Source of the DNA: Prevotella sp. CAG:1185
GTDB lineage: Bacteria > Bacteroidota > Bacteroidia > Bacteroidales > Bacteroidaceae
Direction: 5' to 3'
DNA: 25,373 nucleotides
Assembly: GCA_000436695.1 (NCBI GenBank)
Contig: HF992580.1
Coordinates: 1 to 25,373, forward strand
The notes beneath the pieces were generated by a model that saw nothing but the letters and a program-made list of their open reading frames with translations, had not been told where the DNA came from and ran no database searches. Numbering within the stretch: the first letter of the stretch is position 1; each line of letters begins with the position of its first letter. A program made the translations under genes and the position numbers. This document shows positions 17,593-24,565 of the stretch, in pieces.

Positions 17593-17670
17593 CGGTCTGA
17601 AAGCATGAATGCACAAAATAGATAAAGCTATGTGCGGTCTAATGACCTATTTGGTCTTAATTTGTCAATG
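17593..17670 (+). repeat. Dispersed intergenic repeat, copy B, inside the men cluster
   Basis: The core CGGTCTGAAAGCATGAATGC plus ACAAAATAGATAAAGCTAT is followed by GGTCTAATGACC and GGTCTTAATTTG. It matches copy C (24566) along about 75 bp. The preceding GGATTCGGTCTG (17588-17599) is also found exactly at 24453-24464. It occupies the 260-bp menB-menC gap, which otherwise has a weak 6-bp GCAGGA/TCCTGC stem (17673-17678 with 17697-17702) and no gene. Confidence 0.7.
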
Positions 17671-17724
17671 CCGCAGGATGGCGCCTTTTGACAGCTTCCT
17701 GCAGCATTTATGTTTCATGTCTGC

Positions 17725-18552
17725 TTATGGCAGCTTAGGATATTTCTTGAAGTCGGGCTTACGCTTCTCCAGGAAAGCCTTTCCGCCTTCCTGTGCCTCG
17801 TCAAGAAAATAATAAAGCATTGTAGCGTCGCCTGCAAGTTCCTGTATTCCTGCCTGACCGTCAAGTTCTGCGTTCAGTCCTGCCTTTATCATGCGTAAAG
17901 CCAGCGGACTGCGTTCCATCATTGTCTCAGCCCATTCAACACAGGTGTCTTCCAGCTTGTCAAACGGTACTACACAGTTTACCAGTCCCATGCGCTCTGC
18001 CTCTGCCGCTGTGTACTGTCGGCACATAAACCATATCTCTCTTGCCTTTTTCTGTCCTACTATGCGTGCAAGATATGAAGCTCCGAATCCGGCATCGAAC
18101 GAACCAACCTTAGGTCCTGTCTGTCCGAATATGGCGTTCTCGCTGGCTATTGTCAGGTCGCACACAACGTGCAGCACATGACCGCCGCCAATGGCATATC
18201 CGTTTACCATCGCAATGACGGGTTTTGGCAATGAGCGTATCTGTTTCTGTACGTCAAGCACATTCAGACGCGGCACTCCGTCCTCGCCTACATATCCGCC
18301 GCGTCCTTTTACGTGCATGTCTCCGCCTGAGCAGAATGCCTTGTCGCCTGCGCCTGTAAGAATAACTACTCCTATATTCTGAGCTTCACGGCAATACGAA
18401 AAAGCCTGACTCATCTCGAATGTCGTCCTCGGCGTGAACGCGTTGCGGTAACGCGGACGGTTGATAGTTATCTTTGCTATTCCGTTGTATTGCTCAAACA
18501 ATATCTCCTTAAAATCGAATCCCTTTATAGGTTCCCAGTTTCTCTGTGCCAT
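17725..18552 (-). CDS. menB: 1,4-Dihydroxy-2-naphthoyl-CoA synthase, bicarbonate-type
   Basis: A 275-residue crotonase-fold enzyme that closes the naphthoquinone ring of o-succinylbenzoyl-CoA. Visible are CSGGDMHVKGRGGY (74-87), the oxyanion segment IGGGHVLH (121-128) and QTGPKVGSFDAGFG (144-157) with Asp153. Gly146 in QTG is the mark of the type I enzymes that use bound bicarbonate as base; type II enzymes have Asp there. The C-terminus KRKPDFKKYPKLP is the typical MenB ending that reaches into a neighbouring subunit. The ATG at 18552 is 2 nt after the menD stop, so the two genes are translationally close. Confidence 0.98.
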   Translation of the reverse strand: MAQRNWEPIKGFDFKEILFEQYNGIAKITINRPRYRNAFTPRTTFEMSQAFSYCREAQNIGVVILTGAGDKAFCSGGDMHVKGRGGYVGEDGVPRLNVLDVQKQIRSLPKPVIAMVNGYAIGGGHVLHVVCDLTIASENAIFGQTGPKVGSFDAGFGASYLARIVGQKKAREIWFMCRQYTAAEAERMGLVNCVVPFDKLEDTCVEWAETMMERSPLALRMIKAGLNAELDGQAGIQELAGDATMLYYFLDEAQEGGKAFLEKRKPDFKKYPKLP

Positions 18553-18554
18553 AT

Positions 18555-20240
18555 TTATTTTATATTTTTTACTAATTCACTTAATGCGTTACTGTCTGCC
18601 GATATGTCGGTAAACACTTCTAACATCATCGGACGCTTTGTATCCGATGTAAGCAGCAGGGCTATTCCCAAATGCAGCTCTTCTGCGTTGTGTGCTGCCA
18701 CATATCCTATGTCGTTTTGCGTGCATATACCCTGTGCCGTTGTGTTGTGGCATGCAGCAACAAGTTTCTCACATGCGTCACTGTCTTTCAGTCCTTTCAG
18801 GTTATAAAAGATACCGCCACCGCCGTTGTTCAGTAGTAATATGCGGAAGTTTCCGCCAAGGTTTGTGTTCCACAGCGCGTTCTGATCGTAGAAGAAACTC
18901 AGGTCGCCGATAACGCAGAACACCATGTCACGGCATGCAACCGAAAATCCGGCAGCTGTTGACAGACTGCCTTCAATGCCGTTCACTCCGCGGTTGCACC
19001 ACACATAATGGTCGGCATAAATGTCTGCCAGGCGTACAGCTGAACTGTTGGCATAATGCACCTGATAGTCGTATTCCATGTCTGCCAGCGACTCTTCAAA
19101 CTCTTTTACTACAGACATCTGTGAGTATCTCGGTTCAAATGCAGCAATCTTTTCGTCTATTATTGCTGTCTGTTCTTTCCACATCCGTCTGTATTCTGCG
19201 CTGTTGTCGGCTATGGCGCTGCTTTGGTCTTGTCCTTTGTCCGCTTCGGCTATCATTTCTGCCAGGGCTGTCAGCGCGTCTTTATAGTCGGCTTCTATTA
19301 TCCCTGTAAGATGCATGAACGTGTCGTGTATCTCACGGTCTTCGCTCACGGCCCAGCTTTCTGCAGGATGTGCAAGACGCAGGAATTTCTTCAGGCGCTT
19401 GCTTACAATGTTGTCTCCAAGATAGAGCATAAAGTCGGGCATATAGCGCTCGTCTTTGCCTATTCGTGACAGCATAAGGTCGAAATGTGTCGTTACGTCC
19501 GACGCCAATGTCTCGGCTATCAGCACCGCTCTCTGCCCTATTGTCTTAAGTGCTTTGTTCACTTCATGGCTGTATGCCCGTGTCTGCCCTATTATCACCA
19601 GCGGCTTTTGTGCCGTCAGCAGTCTTTCGGCAATCGGCCTGAGTGCCTCTCTGTTCATTGTTGCCGGCACATAGCTTATTTTTCGTTCTATGGGTAATGT
19701 CGGCTGACTGAAGTTAAACAGCGGCTCGTTTATATGCACATTGATATGCACCGACTTTCTCTCATGTGAGTTTACGGCTATCAGTGCTTCGTTTACAAGC
19801 CGGTTGCAATACCAGTATTCCTGTTCGTTACTAGGTTCCGACAGCGACACGCATTTGCTTACATATCTTCCGAAAGCACCGCTCTGAGGCAATGTCTGGC
19901 CGTCAAGCTGGTCAATCCATTCAAGTGGACGGTCGGCAGATATCACAATGATGCCTCTGTGGCGATAAGATGCCTCTGCCACAGCCGGCACAAGGTTAAG
20001 CAGCGCCGTACCTGACGTTACGCATACTGCCACCGGACTGTCATCGGCCAGTGCCATGCCAAGGGCATAGAATCCGGCACTTCGCTCGTCTGTTGCCGGA
20101 TAGCACATAATGTCGCTACACTCATTTAGATTATTCACTATGGGTGCGTTACGCGAACCCGGACACACAACAACACGCTTAACTCCATGTGCCACCAGCA
20201 ATGAAGTAAGTACATTTATATTCTTTTTATCGCTAAACAT
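18555..20240 (-). CDS. menD: SEPHCHC synthase
   Basis: A 561-residue thiamine-pyrophosphate enzyme that joins 2-oxoglutarate-derived succinic semialdehyde to isochorismate. The N-terminal domain has VVVCPGSRNAPI and the conserved cofactor-activating Glu52 in ATDERSAGF. The isochorismate/thiamine region continues with SADRPLEWIDQLDGQT. The C-terminal cofactor motif is GDLSFFYDQNALWN (445-458), and NNGGGGIFY follows. The length is normal for MenD. The ATG at 20240 lies inside the menF reading frame, giving a 25-nt overlap, and menB follows 2 nt after the stop. This points to translational coupling of the three. Confidence 0.97.
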   Translation of the reverse strand: MFSDKKNINVLTSLLVAHGVKRVVVCPGSRNAPIVNNLNECSDIMCYPATDERSAGFYALGMALADDSPVAVCVTSGTALLNLVPAVAEASYRHRGIIVISADRPLEWIDQLDGQTLPQSGAFGRYVSKCVSLSEPSNEQEYWYCNRLVNEALIAVNSHERKSVHINVHINEPLFNFSQPTLPIERKISYVPATMNREALRPIAERLLTAQKPLVIIGQTRAYSHEVNKALKTIGQRAVLIAETLASDVTTHFDLMLSRIGKDERYMPDFMLYLGDNIVSKRLKKFLRLAHPAESWAVSEDREIHDTFMHLTGIIEADYKDALTALAEMIAEADKGQDQSSAIADNSAEYRRMWKEQTAIIDEKIAAFEPRYSQMSVVKEFEESLADMEYDYQVHYANSSAVRLADIYADHYVWCNRGVNGIEGSLSTAAGFSVACRDMVFCVIGDLSFFYDQNALWNTNLGGNFRILLLNNGGGGIFYNLKGLKDSDACEKLVAACHNTTAQGICTQNDIGYVAAHNAEELHLGIALLLTSDTKRPMMLEVFTDISADSNALSELVKNIK

Positions 20241-21289
20241 CTTCTCATTGTATCCATTTTGGCCTCTGTCTCAAGCCATTCGGTTTCTACTTTGCTCTCA
20301 CTTAACAGTCCGCCTCCTGCATACAGCCTGTAGCTTCTGCCGCTTATCTGCATACATCTTAGCGTAACAAACAGGTGGGTGGCGCAGTTGATGTTCAGCG
20401 GTCCTGAAAAACCGCTGTAGTATCCTCTGTCGCCGTTTTCGTTTTCCAAGATAAACTTATACGCCTTATCTTTTGGCAGCCCGCATACAGCCGGCGTAGG
20501 ATGTAGTGTTCCTACAAGTCGGCCCAGACTGTCATGGTCTTTCAGCTTAAATCTGAAATGGGTCACGATATGCATCAGCCTGCCTGCCACAAGAGTCTTT
20601 GGCTCTGTTTCCTCTATTTCGTGCGTAAAGTCATTCAGACACTCTCTGATATAGTCGGCAACATATTGCTGTTCGTGTATGTTCTTTTGGTCCCACACCT
20701 TGCTAATGTCTTCGCCGCAGTCATTCTGTCCGCAAGATTCGTGGCCGTCATTCATGCGCTTTGTTCCGGCAAGTGCCACTGTGTGCCATTCGTCTCCACA
20801 CCCTTCTACAAGAGTCTCCGGTGTCGCCATGAGCCATGTTCCGCTGTATGGCGTTGACACCAGGGCCACAAACTCATTGGGATACATACAACAGGCACGC
20901 ATGAATATCTCTTCAGGGCTTGCATCCTTGCATGCTGTCTCATCACTGCTGCGCGCCAGTACAATCTTTCTGAAATTTCCTTCTTGCAGATTTGTGTGAA
21001 ATGTAGTAAAGTTGCTTTCATACCGTAGCCTTTCCTTTTCCGTGTTACGGCATTCAAAGGGCTGTGGTTCTGTCTCGGCACAATCACTTACTTCACAGGT
21101 CTTAATCTCATCGGGCCTTATGAGCAGCAGAGGATGGTCGGCAGATATCATGAAAGGCGAAAACACAAAGCCTGTCCTTCCGCTCAGTTCGTCATACGAT
21201 GTCAGTATCTCCGCATCGCCGTCGCATTGGCGCATTATGGTGCAGGTTGCCTCATGTGGCAACCTGTACATGACAAAGCTGTTATTCAT
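20216..21289 (-). CDS. menF: Isochorismate synthase
   Basis: A 357-residue chorismate-binding enzyme converting chorismate to isochorismate, the entry step of menaquinone synthesis. The general-base lysine is in FRKIVLARS (Lys108). Further family marks are VALAGTKR, HIVTHFRFKL, LVGTLHPTPAVCGLPK, NGDRGYYSGFSGPL and the Mg site YAGGGLLSESKVETEWLE. An in-frame ATG at 21349 would add 20 residues (MSLYLPSMLQ...). I prefer 21289, where ATGAATAA overlaps the menI stop by 8 nt, a normal coupling arrangement. The EntC and TrpE families are similar, but the men neighbours settle it. The extra length of E. coli MenF at the N-terminus is absent. Confidence 0.95.
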   Translation of the reverse strand: MNNSFVMYRLPHEATCTIMRQCDGDAEILTSYDELSGRTGFVFSPFMISADHPLLLIRPDEIKTCEVSDCAETEPQPFECRNTEKERLRYESNFTTFHTNLQEGNFRKIVLARSSDETACKDASPEEIFMRACCMYPNEFVALVSTPYSGTWLMATPETLVEGCGDEWHTVALAGTKRMNDGHESCGQNDCGEDISKVWDQKNIHEQQYVADYIRECLNDFTHEIEETEPKTLVAGRLMHIVTHFRFKLKDHDSLGRLVGTLHPTPAVCGLPKDKAYKFILENENGDRGYYSGFSGPLNINCATHLFVTLRCMQISGRSYRLYAGGGLLSESKVETEWLETEAKMDTMRRCLAIKRI

Positions 21290-21707
21290 CTTCCTGATTT
21301 TTTGGCGTAATGATGTAATTTGTAACATGGACGGTAGATATAAGCTCATCTGAAGAGTTGGTTATGTCCACATCCCATACATGCAGTTTGTGTCCGCGAC
21401 TGACAAGTCGTGCCGTTGCTGTTACGGTGTCGCCTTCTTCCACGGCTTTTACGTGATTGCCGCTGACACTTATGCCCACGCATATCTTGTCGGGGCACAG
21501 GGCTAGCGACCCTACTCCTGCCACATTTTCTGCCAGTGCCAGAGATGCGCCTCCGCTTAAGAAACCGAATGGCTGACGGTTGCGTTCGTCAACGGTCATC
21601 GTTGCCTTGCATACGTCATCTTCGGGAGTTGATATGAAGTCCATGCCTAAAGCCGTCGACAAGTTGGGACGGCTTCCTATCAGCCGTTTCACTGCTTCTA
21701 CATCCAT
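21282..21707 (-). CDS. menI: Hotdog-fold thioesterase, probable DHNA-CoA hydrolase
   Basis: A 141-residue PaaI-type hotdog protein. It most likely hydrolyses 1,4-dihydroxy-2-naphthoyl-CoA to the free acid. The core reads RQPFGFLSGGASLALAENVAG (RQPFGFLSGG at 45-54 and ASLALAENVAG), with the catalytic Glu60. Most relatives have HGG; here the His is Ser51. The C-terminal strands include GHKLHVWDVDI. Placement directly before menF, with an 8-nt overlap, supports MenI rather than phenylacetyl-CoA thioesterase. It begins 17 nt after the small membrane ORF. Confidence 0.85.
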   Translation of the reverse strand: MDVEAVKRLIGSRPNLSTALGMDFISTPEDDVCKATMTVDERNRQPFGFLSGGASLALAENVAGVGSLALCPDKICVGISVSGNHVKAVEEGDTVTATARLVSRGHKLHVWDVDITNSSDELISTVHVTNYIITPKNQEDE

Positions 21708-21724
21708 TATGTCAGTTGCCTCCG

Positions 21725-21877
21725 TTATTTAAAGAACAGATAATAACAAGCCGCCAAAACGGCTATTATGATGATAAAGAATATTGTTTTCATAAGGCAT
21801 CCTGCAACCTTCTTAATGACAAATATTCCTACAATGAGTGCTATAATGCAAAATATATAATATCCGAAGTTTTCCAT
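21725..21877 (-). CDS. 50-residue membrane protein in the men cluster, unannotated size class
   Basis: An ATG at 21877 opens 50 codons ending TAA at 21725. The protein is MENFGYYIFCIIALIVGIFV (residues 1-20) followed by IKKVAGCLMKTIFFIIIIAV (21-40) and LAACYYLFFK. It is two hydrophobic helices split by a short basic turn (IKKVAGCLMK), so both ends probably lie on the same side. It fills the 222-bp space between rluA (54 nt upstream) and menI (17 nt downstream), in the same direction. The tight spacing and clean start and stop support a real gene, and I have an impression that similar short proteins occur in other Bacteroidetes. Function is unknown; a role near quinone enzymes is only a guess. 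Confidence 0.7.
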   Translation of the reverse strand: MENFGYYIFCIIALIVGIFVIKKVAGCLMKTIFFIIIIAVLAACYYLFFK

Positions 21878-21931
21878 TTTTCAATAAGTTAGTAATATCA
21901 TGATCTTTGTCGCCAAGATGCAGCGTTACCG

Positions 21932-22882
21932 TTACTTAAACAGTTTTCTGAATGCTGCCGGTATTGGTGTCTCAAACTCCATGCGACGCCTTGTCACAGG
22001 GTGATAGAAACACAGCACATAGGCATGAAGACACAGACGTCCCACCGGATCGTCGCCATTGCCGTATTTTATGTCTCCGCATACGGGGTGCCCCATGTCT
22101 GCCGAATGTACGCGTATCTGGTTCTTTCTGCCTGTCTCCAGCCTGAATTCCACCAGACTGTGGTCTGTTGTGCGGTCTAATGTATGAAAGTGCGTAACGG
22201 CATATTTACCTCCGTTGTCATAGGGTGACGAATATGTTATATAGGCTTTGTTGTCTTTCAGCCAGCTTGTCATTGTTCCGTAGTCGTCTTCCATCTCACC
22301 GCTTACCACGGCAACGTATCTGCGGTCGTAAACAATGTCGTGCCACTCATGCTCCAGTGTCTGTTCTGTCTGTATGTCCTTGGCGTATATCATCAGGCCG
22401 CTTGTGTCGCGGTCAAGTCTGTGAATCACATGCGCAGTGCATTTCTGTCTTGTCGACTTGAAGTATGAGTCGAGTACAGTCTTTACGTTTAACGAGCTGT
22501 GTCCCGCTGCCATAGACAATATGCCTATGTTCTTTTCTATCACAACGATATAGCGGTCTTCGTAGACAATCTTGATGTAGCGGTTTTTGAACATCTCTGA
22601 TGTCTGCTTACTCTTGCTCACGGCCACTTTCATGCCGCTCTTCAGTGGGTAGTCAAACTGGGTTATCACTTTTCCGTTTACCTTCACTCCCCTTCCCTGC
22701 AGAGTAGACTTTATCTTTGTGCGGCTTGTATTTTCTATGCTGTCAAGCAGAAATTCAAGCAGCGGTTTGTCTTCTTTTACTATATAATGCTGATAATTAT
22801 TCTCGTTATAATTGGTGCGCATATATGATTGTTGTTTAATGTGCGATAATAATGCATGCAAATCGAGAGCAGAATCGTCCAA
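21932..22882 (-). CDS. RluA-family 23S rRNA-type pseudouridine synthase with S4 domain
   Basis: A 316-residue enzyme that isomerises uridine to pseudouridine in structured RNA. An S4-like RNA-binding domain occupies about 39-90 (LLEFLLDSIEN...VKVNGKVITQFDYPLKSGMKV, in parts). The catalytic domain follows with Asp157 in HRLDRDTSGLM, then GRKNQIRVHSADMGHPVCGD, read as GRKNQIRVHS and ADMGHPVCGD. This is the RluC/RluD arrangement; the target base cannot be told from sequence. A second Met at residue 21 is a possible later start. It has a consensus promoter and lies first in line before the small ORF and the men genes, so it may head their transcript. Confidence 0.93.
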   Translation of the reverse strand: MDDSALDLHALLSHIKQQSYMRTNYNENNYQHYIVKEDKPLLEFLLDSIENTSRTKIKSTLQGRGVKVNGKVITQFDYPLKSGMKVAVSKSKQTSEMFKNRYIKIVYEDRYIVVIEKNIGILSMAAGHSSLNVKTVLDSYFKSTRQKCTAHVIHRLDRDTSGLMIYAKDIQTEQTLEHEWHDIVYDRRYVAVVSGEMEDDYGTMTSWLKDNKAYITYSSPYDNGGKYAVTHFHTLDRTTDHSLVEFRLETGRKNQIRVHSADMGHPVCGDIKYGNGDDPVGRLCLHAYVLCFYHPVTRRRMEFETPIPAAFRKLFK

Positions 22883-22924
22883 GTAAAACTTGAGTGTTAT
22901 GCCGAAATGCCGCTTATCTTATGT

Positions 22925-22956
22925 GCAAAGATAATGCAAATCGGATGCTATTCAAA
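22925..22956 (-). promoter_or_regulatory. Bacteroidetes promoter for rluA and possibly the men operon
   Basis: On the minus strand TTTG (22956-22953), a 19-bp spacer and TATCTTTGC (22933-22925) match the consensus exactly, 43 bp before the ATG at 22882. I see no comparable promoter between rluA and menI. Confidence 0.85.
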
Positions 22957-23134
22957 ATAAATTCATCTATATTTATACTTTTACGACATTCAACATCGAG
23001 TTATGCCGTAAAATAAGAGATTGCAGTCATTATATTCCATGCCTGATAATCATTTTAGCCGTATCATTAATGCCATTTCGCATCGTGATTTTAATCTAAC
23101 TCTTGTGCCCTAAAATATTTAAAATAATTTTTAT

Positions 23135-23143
23135 TACCTTTGC
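23135..23143 (+). promoter_or_regulatory. -7 promoter element for mntP
   Basis: TACCTTTGC matches TAnnTTTGC. No TTTG is found at the -33 position; the region is an A/T run. Transcription would begin around 23150, giving a leader of about 60 nt. The rest of the 329-bp divergent gap (22883-23211) holds the rluA promoter and no gene. Confidence 0.65.
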
Positions 23144-23144
23144 A

Positions 23145-23178
23145 CGCGAATTATCGCGCCGGCTTACAGCCCGGAGCG
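23145..23178 (+). promoter_or_regulatory. GC-rich leader of mntP with two competing hairpins
   Basis: CGCG-AATTAT-CGCG (23145-23158) can fold on its own. Alternatively the second CGCG can join a longer stem, CGC-G-CCGG...CCGG-A-GCG (23155-23178). Both use 23155-23158, so the two folds exclude each other. The 5-prime end of the first stem may lie at or before the transcription start, in which case it would be DNA rather than RNA structure. It does not resemble the longer manganese yybP-ykoY riboswitch found before some mntP genes. Confidence 0.4.
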
Positions 23179-23211
23179 TAATAAACGTATCACACATTAC
23201 AAATTGGCATA

Positions 23212-23787
23212 ATGAGTCTTTTAGATATCACGTTTCTTGCCCTGGCTTTGGCCATGGACTGTTTCACTGTTTCAATAGTAAGTGGAGTTATCATCCGTAA
23301 ATACGTCTTGTCTGTAATACTGCGTATGGCATTTCTGTTCGGCCTTTTTCAGGCAATGATGCCGTTTATAGGATGGTTGGGCACAAGTTATTTCAGTCAT
23401 TACCTCGAATCCGTAGACCACTGGATAGCTTTCGGCCTTTTGGCATTTCTTGGCGGCAAGATGATAAAAGACTCTTTCGGAAGTGAGGAGGAAGCTCATT
23501 TCAATCCTTCTAAGCTGACCAGTCAGCTGCTTTTTGCCGTGGCGACAAGTATCGACGCACTGGCGGTGGGCATCTCCTTTGCGTGTCTTGGCTATAAGAG
23601 CGTAGACCAGCTTGCTGTGCCTCTTGCCATTATCGGTGTATGTTCGTTCGTAATGTCTATACTTGGCAATGTCCTTGGCGTTGTGTGTGGCAAGTCTATT
23701 GTCAAGCGTCTGAAGCCAGAACTTATTGGCGGAATAATTCTTCTCCTGATAGGTTTCCGTATTCTCTACGAACACATCGGCATTTAA
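23212..23787 (+). CDS. mntP: Manganese efflux pump
   Basis: A 191-residue inner-membrane exporter of Mn(II) with six predicted helices in two homologous halves. The paired intramembrane aspartates of the family are present: Asp16 (LALAMDCFTVS) and Asp115 (ATSIDALAVGIS). Other signatures are FGLFQAMMPFIGW and LGGKMIKDSF. It is the usual length. The start ATG follows AATTGGCATA with no Shine-Dalgarno sequence, normal for this group. It has its own promoter and a short structured leader, and it is divergent from rluA. Expression is likely metal-responsive, but no MntR/DtxR-type operator was recognised. Confidence 0.97.
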   Translation: MSLLDITFLALALAMDCFTVSIVSGVIIRKYVLSVILRMAFLFGLFQAMMPFIGWLGTSYFSHYLESVDHWIAFGLLAFLGGKMIKDSFGSEEEAHFNPSKLTSQLLFAVATSIDALAVGISFACLGYKSVDQLAVPLAIIGVCSFVMSILGNVLGVVCGKSIVKRLKPELIGGIILLLIGFRILYEHIGI

Positions 23788-23824
23788 TCTGTCATTTTAT
23801 TAGGATTTATCTGTACTGCCGTTT

Positions 23825-23852
23825 GTCTTAATTCAAATGGCGCCGTTAGCAT
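23825..23852 (+). repeat. Dispersed intergenic repeat, partial copy D
   Basis: GTCTTAATTCAAATGGCGCC followed by GTTAGCAT resembles the right half of copy C at 24626-24652 (GGCTTAATCCAAATCAGCC then ATTAGTAT), and also part of copy B near 17653. The left core with GAAAGCAT is missing. Confidence 0.45.
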
Positions 23853-23980
23853 CCATCTGAGATTTTTGCTTAACTCTTCCGGCATTTCTGACTATTAACA
23901 GAAATGTTAACTATGCCATATAAATCCTTCTTCTTTTTCTTGCCCTTTCCCTACTACATTTTCCCTTCTTTTTCCACTCG

Positions 23981-24127
23981 AAAAGTGATAGGGTGACTAG
24001 GTACTTTATAAACTTTTTATATATATGCGCGCGAAAAAAATAAAATGATATATTATATACCCATTTATTTTATTTTTTACGTATATTTGTAAAAGTTTTA
24101 AAAATGCCTAGTCACCCTATCACTTTT
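23981..24127. repeat. 147-bp imperfect palindrome with perfect 21-bp terminal arms
   Basis: The outer arms at 23981-24001 (AAAAGTGATAGG then GTGACTAGG) and 24107-24127 are perfect complements. Inside, further pairing continues: an arm of about 14 bp (CGAAAAAAATAAAA near 24032 against TTTTATTTTTTACG) and a looser ACTTTATAAACTTTTTAT match near the outer arms. The whole 147 bp is therefore one interrupted palindrome around AT-rich DNA and a GCGCGC patch. It contains no ORF. No obvious short direct duplication flanks it. Candidates are a MITE-like element, a replication or integration site of a lost mobile element, or a binding locus. Confidence 0.8.
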
Positions 24128-24222
24128 TTGTGTGTAAAATATCAAAAAATCATTATTGTGATATTTGTAATATATTAGTAGTCAATTACTTGAAAAACTG
24201 CTATGTAAAGAAAATTTTATAT

Positions 24223-24239
24223 GTGACACCTTGACTACC
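24223..24239 (+). repeat. Paired GTGA half-sites, cluster 2
   Basis: GTGACACC directly followed by TTGACTACC. It has the same layout as the palindrome arms (GTGATAGG followed by GTGACTAGG), but the terminal GG is replaced by CC. Confidence 0.45.
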
Positions 24240-24265
24240 TTTTTAGCAAAATTGTCGAAAAAAGC

Positions 24266-24309
24266 CATTTTATTTTTTTTAAAAATGAAAAAAACAAAAA
24301 AATAAAATG
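24266..24309. repeat. 14-bp A/T hairpin sharing its arm with the palindrome
   Basis: The arm at 24266-24279 (CATTTTATTTTTTT) is perfectly complementary to 24296-24309. The right arm AAAAAAATAAAATG also occurs exactly at 24034-24047 inside the 147-bp palindrome. It could act as a weak terminator, but no gene feeds it. Confidence 0.55.
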
Positions 24310-24394
24310 TAAAGTTTAATTACTGTCTTTTTTATTTTTCAAAAAAAAAGAAGCTCCTTTTTAGAACATTTTAGGTTATAAATCAGTCAAAAAA

Positions 24395-24414
24395 GTGACT
24401 ACCATGTGATAACC
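24395..24414 (+). repeat. Paired GTGA half-sites, cluster 3
   Basis: GTGACTACC, two bases AT, then GTGATAACC. Again a tandem pair with one GTGACTA-type and one GTGATA-type half, now in the opposite order to the palindrome arm. Confidence 0.45.
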
Positions 24415-24565
24415 ATTATTTGGGCTATATTTTTAACCCCAAAAGGGAGTTAGGATTCGGTCTGTATTTTAGTTTTATATCAATCGTATTTTCGTTAGGT
24501 TTTTTAGGCATAGTGGGCTATGTCAAAAGAAACGAATAAAAAGGCACCAATAGAAAACAAAAAGA

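Noticed and set aside
17593..17632. Repeat core as a minus-strand promoter for menC (TATTTTGTGC resembling TAnnTTTGC)
   Set aside because: The match is out of register by one base, and the same spot is not conserved as TTTG in copy A.
21290..21349. A 20-residue N-terminal extension of menF
   Set aside because: It would overlap menI by 68 nt with no motif gain; the ATG at 21289 that overlaps the menI stop is the normal coupling arrangement.
23144..23211. yybP-ykoY manganese riboswitch upstream of mntP
   Set aside because: The leader is only about 60 nt and shows none of the family's conserved purine-rich loops; only small GC hairpins are present.
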